Part shown: positions 7,427 through 15,348 of the stretch, piece by piece
Position numbering within the stretch: position 1 is the first letter of the stretch
How the letters are laid out: every line of letters starts with the position of its first letter
DNA from: Nostoc sp. NIES-3756
GTDB lineage: Bacteria; Cyanobacteriota; Cyanobacteriia; Cyanobacteriales; Nostocaceae
Assembly: GCF_001548375.1 (NCBI RefSeq)
Contig: NZ_AP017297.1
Location: 1-64,000, forward strand
Reading direction: 5' to 3'
DNA length: 64,000 bases
Notes under the pieces: model-generated
What the model saw: only the letters and a program-made list of their open reading frames with translations
Told to the model about the DNA's origin: nothing
Database searches by the model: none
Made by a program: the position numbers and the translations under genes

Positions 7427-9331
7427 TTACCAATCAGGTAATAAATAAGTATTATTTTCACCAGCTATGAGCTTTTCAGCTTGAATCAATTCCTGTAAAC
7501 CAGCAATTAATTCCTGTTCTGAGTAGCTGGTAAGCCTATCAGCTTTCTTTAAATCGCGTAATGTCTTAGGAACTTTATTTCTTACATTATAGAAGTATTC
7601 TAAAACTTTATTGGCTACTTCACTTAATTGTTGTTGATGTTTTAATTGTTGACCATTCCATTCTAAATTAAACTCTAAGTCAAAAACTCTATCCTCATAA
7701 GGTATTTCATCAGCAATAGAATCAGAATGTTTTGATAATTTAGGCATCAGTGCCACAACAAAACCACCCAAAGAAGCAATCAAGATAGGACGGAAATTTT
7801 TATAAGATATAGGTTTTATCTGAAGGTATCTAGACTTAATGTCTTCCCGTTCTTGCTTACCTGGGATAATATCACCCCTATTTAAAATTAACTCTAGCAC
7901 CCCATAAGATTCTTGTTCCCTACCATTTTTGATATACCTGTTACCTAATAACAGTAAATTGAGGCAGAGACGAGTTTGAGAATCCATCTTTTCAATACCT
8001 AATGCAGCCAAATTAAAAGACTGGAGAGAAGCAAAGAACTTAGTGTTAAACTCTCTACCAATCAGCAACACATCTAGTAATTTACTTCCATAATTCCAGT
8101 CCGAAAAAGCTTTGCTAAGTTGGTCAGCAATAACTAGCCAATCATCCAAAATCAGAATCAACGGTGGTAATGCTTCCCGCTTATGTTCAGGTAATTGCTT
8201 ACGTTGCTTGTAGCAGTCGTAAAAGTGATCAATTGTGCGCTTAGTTGCTTCTGGTTGCTCCTGATCAAAGACAATTACCCTACCCTTGTCCCGTAAACCG
8301 CAAAAGCTATCATTTTTGGCACTGATGACCCAAATATCAGCACTATTGTCATCATCCAGAATCCTCCGAATCAGGTAATCAAGGGCAACGGATTTTCCTG
8401 AGCCTGGGGCAGCAACTAAAGCAGTAGAACCATCAGAACGGGCTATACTTTGCAGAGTAGTTAATGCTTCGTTCTCTGATAAGTGAAGATAATTGCCTGT
8501 TGGTACTTCTTGAGAAGCAAGCGTTGACTGTTGTACTTGCTCTTGCACAGTTCCGGGTGTGCTGTGTGGTAATTGTGCGGTTGGCTGTTGCTGTGGCTCA
8601 AATTTCTCAAAGCTTTGACCCCCATCTAACAAGTGACCAAATTCATAGTAATCCTCAGCCGACATCGCCATGAGTAGGGCTGTCTGCTGTTGTGGAGTAA
8701 TGCTGGCGATAAACTGCTGTCTGGCTTCCGCGATTTTGATACCACGCAAGTATTTCAGTAATTCGTTACCAGACAGTTCTAACAATTGCTCACCCAGTTT
8801 GACACTGTAAGACGCTTTTACACCTTCAAATTGCTTAGTAGCTCGGTAATGCGGTCGAATATCACTAAGATAATCTTGTGCCTTACTGGTAGCCCACAAA
8901 CCTATCCCTCCAAATGCGATCGCTGCAATACCCAAATGAATTTTAAATGGATTGTCGGCTGGCAATGAGCGAAAAACATACAAGCCTTCATGCTGGAGGA
9001 ATGCCCAAGGGTTATAGTTTGGGTTGCTGGTACGGTACTGGTTAGCCTTCAAGTAGGGTTCGGGAATTTGCGATCGCTGTTCGTACCTACAATACTTTTT
9101 ACCCAACAATAGTTCTTCTGGATTGCCCTCACCTGCGACTATGGGCGCATCGTGGATTCTGGCTGATTTGGGGTAGAAACAGATGTCCTTCTTGGCTATG
9201 CCGTCGCCGATATGGGCAGCTATGCCGCAAACTAAAGCACCTGCCACAGATAGTTTAATAGCCAAACCTAAACGCGGTGGCAGGCTGTAGGAGCGTTGAT
9301 CTAATTGGCTTGGTTTAACATCTTTCATCAT
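7427..9331 (-). CDS. Membrane-anchored FtsK/TraD-like P-loop ATPase
   Basis: 634 aa from the ATG at 9331. A longer reading from further upstream is possible, but this ATG overlaps the previous stop as ATGA, implying translational coupling. There are two N-terminal membrane segments (about residues 20-40, GLAIKLSVAGALVCGIAAHI, and 130-145). A linker precedes Walker A APGSGKSVALDY (about residues 310) and Walker B LILILDDW. A short hydrophobic segment (LIASLGGFVVALM) and a winged-helix-like C-terminus (ELIAGLQELIQAEKLIAGEN) follow. The layout resembles DNA-pumping or coupling ATPases, but this is not the VirD4 gene found at 35.6 kb. Being in a ParM-headed operon, it may serve plasmid segregation or maintenance; that is inference. 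Confidence 0.7.
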   Translation of the reverse strand: MMKDVKPSQLDQRSYSLPPRLGLAIKLSVAGALVCGIAAHIGDGIAKKDICFYPKSARIHDAPIVAGEGNPEELLLGKKYCRYEQRSQIPEPYLKANQYRTSNPNYNPWAFLQHEGLYVFRSLPADNPFKIHLGIAAIAFGGIGLWATSKAQDYLSDIRPHYRATKQFEGVKASYSVKLGEQLLELSGNELLKYLRGIKIAEARQQFIASITPQQQTALLMAMSAEDYYEFGHLLDGGQSFEKFEPQQQPTAQLPHSTPGTVQEQVQQSTLASQEVPTGNYLHLSENEALTTLQSIARSDGSTALVAAPGSGKSVALDYLIRRILDDDNSADIWVISAKNDSFCGLRDKGRVIVFDQEQPEATKRTIDHFYDCYKQRKQLPEHKREALPPLILILDDWLVIADQLSKAFSDWNYGSKLLDVLLIGREFNTKFFASLQSFNLAALGIEKMDSQTRLCLNLLLLGNRYIKNGREQESYGVLELILNRGDIIPGKQEREDIKSRYLQIKPISYKNFRPILIASLGGFVVALMPKLSKHSDSIADEIPYEDRVFDLEFNLEWNGQQLKHQQQLSEVANKVLEYFYNVRNKVPKTLRDLKKADRLTSYSEQELIAGLQELIQAEKLIAGENNTYLLPDW

Positions 9332-9924
9332 CGCTTCTTCCGTAAAAATAAAAACAGTGCCAGGGCTGCACATACCCAAAACCCCAACAAGAAGCCGAAA
9401 TGATTTTGACTAGGTTGCTCTATACCTTCAAACTCTCTCACCTGCTGGGTGAATACTTGAAAACTGCCACGGGCTATAGAGTCCATCTGTTGAGCATCCC
9501 CGGTTAGCTTATAAGAACTAGCAGCCAGCATCGCAGTACGAGTCACACCAATAGCCAACTTTTGACGATTGGTGATTTTGGGAATGAGACTATTTTCAAA
9601 ACGCAAGTAGCAGAGAGTGGCAGCTACTGAAGCACCTACTGGTAAACCAGCTACTACTGCCGGGAACAGTCCTACACAACCAGCCAGATACAGCGATTGG
9701 GTTGAAACCAGTTGAAAACCAGCTAAAACTGCACCTTGGGCAATGCCACGAAATATAGTAATAGAACTGTCAGTGGAGGCGATCGCCTGTTGTATGTGTT
9801 GAGAGTCGTATTCATCCCCGGTTAAAGATGTAGACGAATCATCAACAATCTCAGCATTGAAATAAATAGGCGTTTTCTCATTTTTGGTCAGCATTGGCCA
9901 AACCCTGTAAAGATTGATTCCCAA
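9328..9924 (-). CDS. Small membrane protein of the ATPase operon
   Basis: 198 aa. There are two central hydrophobic stretches (about residues 70-105, SLYLAGCVGLFPAVVAGLPV and following) and one C-terminal transmembrane helix (FGFLLGFWVCAALALFLFL) ending in RKKR, which predicts a cytoplasmic tail. The N-terminal 60 residues are polar. The stop overlaps the ATPase start by four bases, so the two products are probably made in step and may form one membrane complex. I do not recognise a family. Confidence 0.6.
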   Translation of the reverse strand: MGINLYRVWPMLTKNEKTPIYFNAEIVDDSSTSLTGDEYDSQHIQQAIASTDSSITIFRGIAQGAVLAGFQLVSTQSLYLAGCVGLFPAVVAGLPVGASVAATLCYLRFENSLIPKITNRQKLAIGVTRTAMLAASSYKLTGDAQQMDSIARGSFQVFTQQVREFEGIEQPSQNHFGFLLGFWVCAALALFLFLRKKR

Positions 9925-9948
9925 GGTTCATCCTTGGGAATTTACTTG

Positions 9949-10554
9949 TTAGTCAATCAACCGTCTAAAGAAACCTTTCACAGAGCGCATGGCGTTAGAA
10001 CCGTGTCTGTGAATGTCCTTGAGAGTTTCTTTGGCTCGGTCTGCTCCTGAAAGACCAAGCTGTTTATCCTTTACCTGCTGCCAAACCTGAGATTGTGCCT
10101 TTGTTGCATCAATCTCAATCACTCTGAGGGCGGCGCGGTGTGATTCATTAAGTAGGTTGAGTGTGCGTCCGTGCCGGAACTGTTCTTGGGCTAGTTGGTT
10201 GTCAGATGCAATAACTTTTTGCTGTAGTCCGTAGCCCAAACGCGCATCGCTGATTCTGACTTTTGACCAACCATCAGCCATTTTGTTGATGCTTGTACCT
10301 GCGGCGGTGAGAAACTGAGTTTCTTCAGCCATAACTGCCTCAGTTGCTTGTAACCCTTGGTTTAGGTTGCCGAATACAGCTTTGGCATTTTGGGCGCGTT
10401 GAGTTTGTTTGATTCGGAAATCTGCTACCTCTGCGGCGGCTGTCTCATTGCCATCAAGTGCTTGAAATATGGTTTCTTGGCTGATATTGGTTAAGGATTG
10501 TAAAGCAGCATAGGTGACAGGTGCATCCAGTTTGAGTTTTACGGTTCGGTTCAT
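9949..10554 (-). CDS. Hypothetical helical protein
   Basis: 201 aa, soluble, predicted mostly alpha-helical with many Ala/Gln/Glu (QATEAVMAEETQFLTAAG), without signal peptide or membrane helix. It ends in a basic tail (SVKGFFRRLID). The start overlaps the upstream stop (ATGA), placing it in the ParM-to-ATPase operon. The function is not recognised; a scaffold or linker between filament and membrane ATPase would fit the context but is speculative. Confidence 0.6.
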   Translation of the reverse strand: MNRTVKLKLDAPVTYAALQSLTNISQETIFQALDGNETAAAEVADFRIKQTQRAQNAKAVFGNLNQGLQATEAVMAEETQFLTAAGTSINKMADGWSKVRISDARLGYGLQQKVIASDNQLAQEQFRHGRTLNLLNESHRAALRVIEIDATKAQSQVWQQVKDKQLGLSGADRAKETLKDIHRHGSNAMRSVKGFFRRLID

Positions 10555-10799
10555 GGTTTACACTCCAAATTCATAGCAGTGCCATAGAGATATAAAGAAT
10601 ACCGTTCGTAGTCGTCGGCACGGAGAAAAGGAGTGTGGAGAGGGCAAGCCAGAGGAGAAGCGATGGCTAGTTGTGTGTAGCCATCCCAAGACGGATCATC
10701 AATCTCAATCTTTGATGTGAGTTCAGGCAAATATCTACAAAAGCCGTTTGCTTGGTCACTAAGACAAATATAGTTAATAACTACTTCTATGGTTCCCAT
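10551..10799 (-). CDS. Hypothetical small protein
   Basis: 82 aa starting MGTIEVVINYICLSDQANGF. It contains four cysteines spread along the chain and no membrane segment. It overlaps the upstream gene by 13 bp and the downstream gene by 4 bp, so it is tightly packed within the operon. No family is recognised; being embedded in coupled genes is the main support that it is real. Confidence 0.5.
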   Translation of the reverse strand: MGTIEVVINYICLSDQANGFCRYLPELTSKIEIDDPSWDGYTQLAIASPLACPLHTPFLRADDYERYSLYLYGTAMNLECKP

Positions 10800-11185
10800 G
10801 CTCCTAACTCCTTAAGTCTGTTAAAGATGTCACTAGCCTGCTGTTTAGTAGCACCATCAGCAATATCAGAAAGTGCTGTCTCATCTCCTTGGGCAAGCCT
10901 CCAAATAGTTTCGTCCGGTAGTTCTCCTCCAAAATTGCCTAAGAATTGTCCGTGAGTAAGAGGATTTGGCGTTGAGTCGATGGTTTCAAATTGGTCATAA
11001 ATTCCTCCAGATTGCAGGTATGGCAGTGCTTCTTGAATAAGAAGCTGTTGCTCTGGTGTTCTGCCTAAATCCGGTTGTAATGGATCATCATTAGCCACAA
11101 TAAATGCTGCTGACTGAGCCAATTCCTCTGGGCATCCGTTGTTAGTTAGCGCATTCAAGGTTACAGAAAAGATGTTGTCGCTCAT
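10787..11185 (-). CDS. Hypothetical protein of the ParM-ATPase operon
   Basis: 132 aa from the ATG at 11185 (MSDNIFSVTLNALTNNGCPE). A GTG start at 11278 would add 31 residues overlapping the upstream gene. The ATG is preferred because AAAGGATC lies about 10 bases ahead of it. The C-terminal region has repeated ALSDIADGATKQQASDIFNR-like helices. It is acidic and soluble with no recognised motif. It overlaps the next gene by 13 bp. Confidence 0.55.
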   Translation of the reverse strand: MSDNIFSVTLNALTNNGCPEELAQSAAFIVANDDPLQPDLGRTPEQQLLIQEALPYLQSGGIYDQFETIDSTPNPLTHGQFLGNFGGELPDETIWRLAQGDETALSDIADGATKQQASDIFNRLKELGAWEP

Positions 11186-11237
11186 CTTGCTAAGATCCTT
11201 TATATTGATACCTGATGCTATTAGCTGGCGATTTGCA

Positions 11238-11429
11238 TTACTGATTGGCCTTGGTAAAGCGATCGCCTTTAATTTCACATTCCGATTGCAAACTATTGAA
11301 AAACTGATTCACATCACCCAACGTGACATCACAATCAAATTCCAAAGCTTGGTATTGTGGATGCTGATGAATTTGTGTGAGCAATTCTTGGACTTGGACA
11401 ACTAATTGAGGTAGTGATTGCCGACTCAT
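11238..11429 (-). CDS. Hypothetical small protein
   Basis: 63 aa from the ATG at 11429 (MSRQSLPQLVVQVQELLTQI). A GTG two codons upstream is possible, but GAGG lies at suitable distance from the ATG. It is helical and acidic with no known motif. It sits a few bases after the stop of the 88-aa gene, in the same minus-strand operon. Confidence 0.5.
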   Translation of the reverse strand: MSRQSLPQLVVQVQELLTQIHQHPQYQALEFDCDVTLGDVNQFFNSLQSECEIKGDRFTKANQ

Positions 11430-11436
11430 ATTCACC

Positions 11437-11703
11437 TCAAAATAATGACAACTGCTGTGATTGTTGATTGACTACACAACTGTTTACAGATAAGCCTTCT
11501 ACGGCATAACAACGAGTAGTTAAAGCCTTGTGATTCAGCTTGATATCCCCTTTCTTCTTCTCTCCAGCAAGAGGACGGAATGTATACTGTGGTGCTTTGA
11601 ATGTACCTGTTTTTTCTATGTATCTATACAAAGTTCTATCTATTTGATAAACGCCAGACTCAATTAGTAATGCTGGGTCATCGATGCGAGTGAGATTTTG
11701 CAT
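11437..11703 (-). CDS. Hypothetical small protein
   Basis: 88 aa starting MQNLTRIDDPALLIESGVYQ, ending in a Gln-rich tail. The N-terminal half (IDDPALLIESGVYQIDRTLY) could form a small helix-turn-helix-like unit, but that is weak. The start overlaps the preceding stop by one base (TAATG), so expression is probably coupled. The family is not recognised. Confidence 0.5.
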   Translation of the reverse strand: MQNLTRIDDPALLIESGVYQIDRTLYRYIEKTGTFKAPQYTFRPLAGEKKKGDIKLNHKALTTRCYAVEGLSVNSCVVNQQSQQLSLF

Positions 11704-11864
11704 TAGCTTTCACTCCCACCTTTTAAAGAACGAACAAGAGTATCACCGTAATTAACTAACAGGATGGTAAATAGTTGTGAATATGTGTTGATTCCTGTTT
11801 GCTCAATGATTTCTTTGGCTTTAGGTATGTACTTCTCATCCAAGACTACACGGGTCTGATTCAT
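11703..11864 (-). CDS. Small RHH-like protein (53 aa)
   Basis: Read directly from the minus strand: ATG at 11864, TAA at 11703-11705. It begins MNQTRVVLDEKYIPKAKEII, one strand followed by two helices (SQLFTILLVNYGDTLV), the pattern of ribbon-helix-helix DNA-binding proteins. Its ATG overlaps the upstream stop (ATGA) and its stop overlaps the next start (TAATG), which strongly supports a genuine coupled gene. It follows a second RHH-like gene, so the operon may encode two centromere- or operator-binding proteins beside ParM. Confidence 0.6.
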   Translation of the reverse strand: MNQTRVVLDEKYIPKAKEIIEQTGINTYSQLFTILLVNYGDTLVRSLKGGSES

Positions 11865-12271
11865 AACTTAAGACTCCTAACTAATAGCTGACCTTTCGGT
11901 TTTTCGGTCGTTTGTTCTGGTTGAGATATTTGTGGCGTTAATGCAAGATTTTCTGTTTCAATTTTTTGAATCTGAGGCAAAACATTCATCGTATTGCCTG
12001 CTAAATATTCACTAATCAAGAGATTTGTGGCAGACGTGACGCTAATTCCTCTCTCGGTTGCATATTGAGACACCCAAGTTTGATGGCGTTCATCTAGTCT
12101 GACTTTGGGGTTAATTGTCCCAGTTTGGGGCAAGAATGACAGATTTAGATGCCATCGATGTCTGATTCCATCCAACAGCAGATTTACAGTGTCAGTCAGT
12201 TTGGAATAGTTAAGTGAAAGACGTACTCCTTCAACTTTGCTGGCGACTTGAGCCGCTAAACGTACTTGCAT
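11861..12271 (-). CDS. RHH-containing protein, candidate ParR partner
   Basis: 136 aa. The stretch KVRLDERHQTWVSQYATERG followed by ISVTSATNLLISEYL fits an RHH fold (strand, helix, helix) at about residues 55-90. The C-terminal 45 residues are polar and probably flexible, a place where ParR proteins contact ParM. It lies one base after the ParM-like gene, the usual parM-parR order. The N-terminal 50 residues may hold a degenerate second RHH-like unit. The ParR assignment is by position and fold pattern, not sequence identity. Confidence 0.6.
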   Translation of the reverse strand: MQVRLAAQVASKVEGVRLSLNYSKLTDTVNLLLDGIRHRWHLNLSFLPQTGTINPKVRLDERHQTWVSQYATERGISVTSATNLLISEYLAGNTMNVLPQIQKIETENLALTPQISQPEQTTEKPKGQLLVRSLKL

Positions 12272-12272
12272 T

Positions 12273-13235
12273 TCACATAGCCAACAGTGCTTGAATATTT
12301 GACAGTTGGGGATTGGCAGGAATGTAAAAGCCTTGCTTAGAACTCAGTTTTTGACGGACTAAATTAGCGCAGCCACCAATCAGCATTATGTTGGTAACGT
12401 CTGCAAGATAGTCATTTGCAGCTGTAGAAATGCTATCCATTAGGTTGTTAAACCAGTTTTCTAACAACCCTGGAAAGACTGAGCTAAAGTCATATTTACG
12501 TCCGTAAGTGAAGGAGTCATCAGCGATGGCGTTCCGCCCACCGTAGGTGATCGCGTCCATCATTTTGGCTACTTTAAAAGCAACGTTATCGCGCTTGGCG
12601 AAACTCTGCATCAAATCACTATTGATAATGTCGTTAGCCAGAGAAACACCACCCACTTTCGGAATTGAACGCCGGGTGAGAACATCCAAGGATGGAGTAA
12701 TGACGACATAATTTGTTGTCCCGCCGCCGATATCAATAGCGAGTGTGTCACCATCGGTATCAAGCTTGCCATTCCGGTAAGCATTAACTACAGCCACATC
12801 AGTCTCAAGGAAAAATTCAACGTTTTTAATTCGGTGTCTGTAATTTGTTCCGTTGACAGTGATTTGATGGTCGGCAACTAGAGTTCGTCTGATAGTGTCT
12901 TCATGCCATTGAGAATGTTCTGGAACAAGAAACCGGACAATACCATCGAAATCTTGCCGTAATCCAGCCAGAGTAAACGGTTTAACGAACTCTGGTAGGT
13001 CTTTACCCCTTTCTGCTGCCGTTTGTGAATTTTTCTGCTTGGTGGCGCGATCTCCCAGGACTAAAACCTTATCATCAAGTTTGACAGAAGGCGAATTGTC
13101 ACTGTCGTAATCTCTGGCGCTGGTGTAAGTTACGTCTTGGATGACTGAGCGCATCACGCGAGGTTTTTCACCTTTGAGGGCAGTAATGCTGCTGTAGTTG
13201 CCGATATCTGCACAATAAATATTGATCACTTGCAA
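12273..13235 (-). CDS. parM: ParM/Alp-type actin-like ATPase (first partition locus)
   Basis: 320 aa with actin-fold nucleotide motifs: phosphate-1 ADIGN near residues 8-12, phosphate-2 LAIDIGGGTTNYVVI near residue 164, and an adenosine motif IMLIGGCANLV near residue 287. ParM-type proteins polymerise into filaments that push plasmid copies apart via a ParR-parC complex. It is the first gene of the minus-strand operon leading to the FtsK-like ATPase, with RHH candidates directly behind it and a tandem repeat region upstream. A second, dissimilar actin-like gene exists at 44.5 kb. Confidence 0.85.
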   Translation of the reverse strand: MQVINIYCADIGNYSSITALKGEKPRVMRSVIQDVTYTSARDYDSDNSPSVKLDDKVLVLGDRATKQKNSQTAAERGKDLPEFVKPFTLAGLRQDFDGIVRFLVPEHSQWHEDTIRRTLVADHQITVNGTNYRHRIKNVEFFLETDVAVVNAYRNGKLDTDGDTLAIDIGGGTTNYVVITPSLDVLTRRSIPKVGGVSLANDIINSDLMQSFAKRDNVAFKVAKMMDAITYGGRNAIADDSFTYGRKYDFSSVFPGLLENWFNNLMDSISTAANDYLADVTNIMLIGGCANLVRQKLSSKQGFYIPANPQLSNIQALLAM

Positions 13236-13427
13236 TCTCCTTGTAAAGCTAGTAGCAGCCGTTTTGGGCTGTTGCTAACCTCTTTAGGTGGCTATGTCGG
13301 TTGTTGTGAAATCTTGTCTTACTTGTACTAATTCGTCTTCGTCTAATAGAGTCTCGCCGACGCTTTAGAGTTATGCTTACTTCAGAATTACTGAAAACTT
13401 CGTAATTTGAAAATTCAGTTATGGTCT

Positions 13428-13489
13428 GGATGTTTTACATCCACTAAATGCAGTATAACGTCTAATGGATGTAATGGATGTAATGGATT
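13428..13489. promoter_or_regulatory. Inverted repeat and 9-bp tandem repeats between divergent parM and RHH genes
   Basis: GGATGT/ACATCC (13428-13442) forms a 6-bp inverted repeat. TAATGGATG, TAATGGATG and TAATGGATT follow in perfect tandem at 13463-13489. Further GGATAT elements run to about 13580. The region (13236-13588) separates the leftward parM operon from a rightward small RHH gene, so it is a natural place for a parC centromere, operator and two promoters. The GGAT-rich motif is the likely protein-binding unit. Confidence 0.55.
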
Positions 13490-13588
13490 AATCGGATATG
13501 GTTATCTATTACTTAACAAAACATAAGATCGTGATATATCTAACAAACGTACAAAGATGGATATATTGGATATGTTGGAGGTAACAAC

Positions 13589-13759
13589 TTGAGTAAAAAG
13601 GAAAAAGAAAATGACACAGTGGAACTGAGAGTTTTTGTCCCTGGAGGCTTAAGGAATCAATTCAAGGGTGTTTGTGCTACTCAAGGGCTGACTATGAGCC
13701 AAGTAATCACTGAATTGATGAAGAATTATGTTGACCATCAACAAAGTAGAGATAAATAG
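13589..13759 (+). CDS. Small RHH (CopG/ParG-like) DNA-binding protein, 56 aa
   Basis: Read directly: TTG start at 13589 preceded by GGAGG at suitable spacing, TAG at 13757-13759. After a charged N-terminus the strand VELRVFVPGG and two helices (LRNQFKGVCATQG, TMSQVITELMKNYV) give a textbook ribbon-helix-helix. It is divergent from parM across the GGAT repeats, so it probably binds them as a repressor or centromere protein. The non-ATG start makes it easy to miss. Confidence 0.7.
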   Translation: MSKKEKENDTVELRVFVPGGLRNQFKGVCATQGLTMSQVITELMKNYVDHQQSRDK

Positions 13760-13875
13760 CTTTTCTAAGTGTTGAGTTCTGGTCAAGTCAATCTAACTGA
13801 AATCGTTGAGGCTCTGAGCAAATACGCAGAAGGCTAAATGATTAGTTCTAACTTGGCTGTAAATAAACTCTTAAA

Positions 13876-14118
13876 ATGACACCTGTAGCTACCCAAATCC
13901 CAATCATTGCAATCATTCCTATACTGACTGCTATCGGCGATCGCCAATGGCAGCAGTTTAAAGACTTAGAAGCAGATTTTGTGACTCAGCATGGAGTGGA
14001 AGTCTGGGAAGAAGTGTCCAATTTTCGCGTCTTACCTGCACTAGACAAGGATTCTAATCGTTGGTTGCTAGTTCATTGGTGTGGAAAAGGTATTAACTGG
14101 GTTAAAGATGTGGCTTAG
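13876..14118 (+). CDS. Hypothetical small protein
   Basis: 80 aa. The N-terminal 20 residues are hydrophobic (ATQIPIIAIIPILTAIG), then the chain is polar with several Trp (DRQWQQFKDLEADFV, RWLLVHWCGKGINW). No strong ribosome site is seen near the ATG and no family is recognised. It could be a small membrane-associated protein. It is isolated between the RHH gene and a long non-coding stretch. Confidence 0.4.
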   Translation: MTPVATQIPIIAIIPILTAIGDRQWQQFKDLEADFVTQHGVEVWEEVSNFRVLPALDKDSNRWLLVHWCGKGINWVKDVA

Positions 14119-15348
14119 TGAACAGTGATCGCTGACTATTAAGCTTGTCAACAACAGCAAAGTTGACTTAATGCCCTCAAAAGAGGTAGCTACAAGGAAT
14201 AAGTTAATTGCAGTATGACTAAAACAATGCCAAAACTACTTAACATTTCAGGAGGGCTATTTAAAAAAGCGACCACTCCAAATAAAGAGCGATCGCTGTT
14301 TGTATGCAATTGTTTAAATTTTTGTTTGAGCGTTTGTAAGTCTATTAAGACAAGACAGAGAAATCTGTTTTTATACAGTCGAACCGCTTTTCGTGCTACT
14401 CTAGCGAGAGTAAGTCTGCACGCAAAAGCATTCAGTCATTACAAAGGAGGCAGTAACGACCAAAACAGCATATTTAGATAATCAGAAGAGATGTGAGTCG
14501 TTTTAGAACAGTTTCGGTGCAAAAAAGACTTGGCGGTCAAAACACCAAAATGCTCTAGACAAACGAGGACTCACCACTCGTAACCTACCTGTTGCCAATA
14601 TTAGCACACAGGCGGGACACTTTATGCTTTTTTTTGGACAAATAGTAAAAAAGCATCTACCGCTACAATTTATCCCCACTCTGAGTTAAAGCGGAGTATT
14701 GGCAAAATTTATTAAGCCAAAAGTAACTGAGGGATGATTTTCCGGCTAGATGCCTCGAAAATGAGGATAATGTCGTGAATAATAGATTTTTTCAATCAAA
14801 AATTGTAATTCTTACCCTTAAAGAAACACAGAGGGCTGATTTCTGCTTTCTTTACCATACACAAGTTAGCGCCAAGGCTTACACCAGTCGCTCTTAAAGT
14901 TGTGTCAAGTAAGTAAAAAAAGAAATCGGCCAGCTGCCCACACGCCAGACATACGTTTAGCGGTTAACAACTAACCGTCAATTTTTAATAAGCAATTTCA
15001 ATGTAGCAATGTCTGGGTCATAAAGGCAAAATTAGTGCAACTTAAATCAGGTGACATCAACCCTCTAAAAACTGACCATGAGAGTATCAAGCCAAGAATT
15101 TCAGCCTTATTTAACAAAAAATTAATTTTTGAACAAATGGGAAATTTTTTGTTTGTAGCCGTTAGTGACATCTGATATAAAAACAGCTAATGAACCTTCA
15201 AATGAGGGTTAGGGAGTAGACCAAGAAGGGCTTAGGTATTGGGTATTAGGTGTAGAAATATAGATTACACCCCACACCCAGAAAGATACACCCGAACCTC
15301 AAAACTGTGGGTAGCTCCGATGAACCAATCATCATCGGAGAGAGAAAA
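14119..15348. other. Long non-coding stretch upstream of the primase-like gene
   Basis: About 1.2 kb with no convincing gene. It holds short inverted repeats, for example TACTCT/AGAGTA (about 14397-14412) and TGCTTTTTT/AAAAAAGCA (about 14625-14655). It also contains near-repeats of GGTATTGGGTATTAGG at about 15234-15250 and a GGTGTA/TACACC pair just before the primase-like gene. A replication origin or a non-coding RNA would fit this place, but no iterons or clear DnaA boxes were found. Confidence 0.35.

Noticed and set aside
7427..9379. Longer start of the ATPase at 9379
   Set aside because: The added 16 residues overlap the upstream gene and lack a ribosome site, while the ATG at 9331 forms an ATGA overlap.
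13769..13840. Micro-ORF (about 23 codons) after the 56-aa RHH gene
   Set aside because: GTG start without ribosome site and too short to judge.
14215..14481. 88-aa open frame in the long non-coding stretch
   Set aside because: Composition (Cys/Ser/Arg mix), no ribosome site and a HIP1 site inside give no support as a protein.
14660..14680. TTATCCCCA as DnaA box
   Set aside because: One mismatch to the consensus and no second box nearby; not enough for an origin call.
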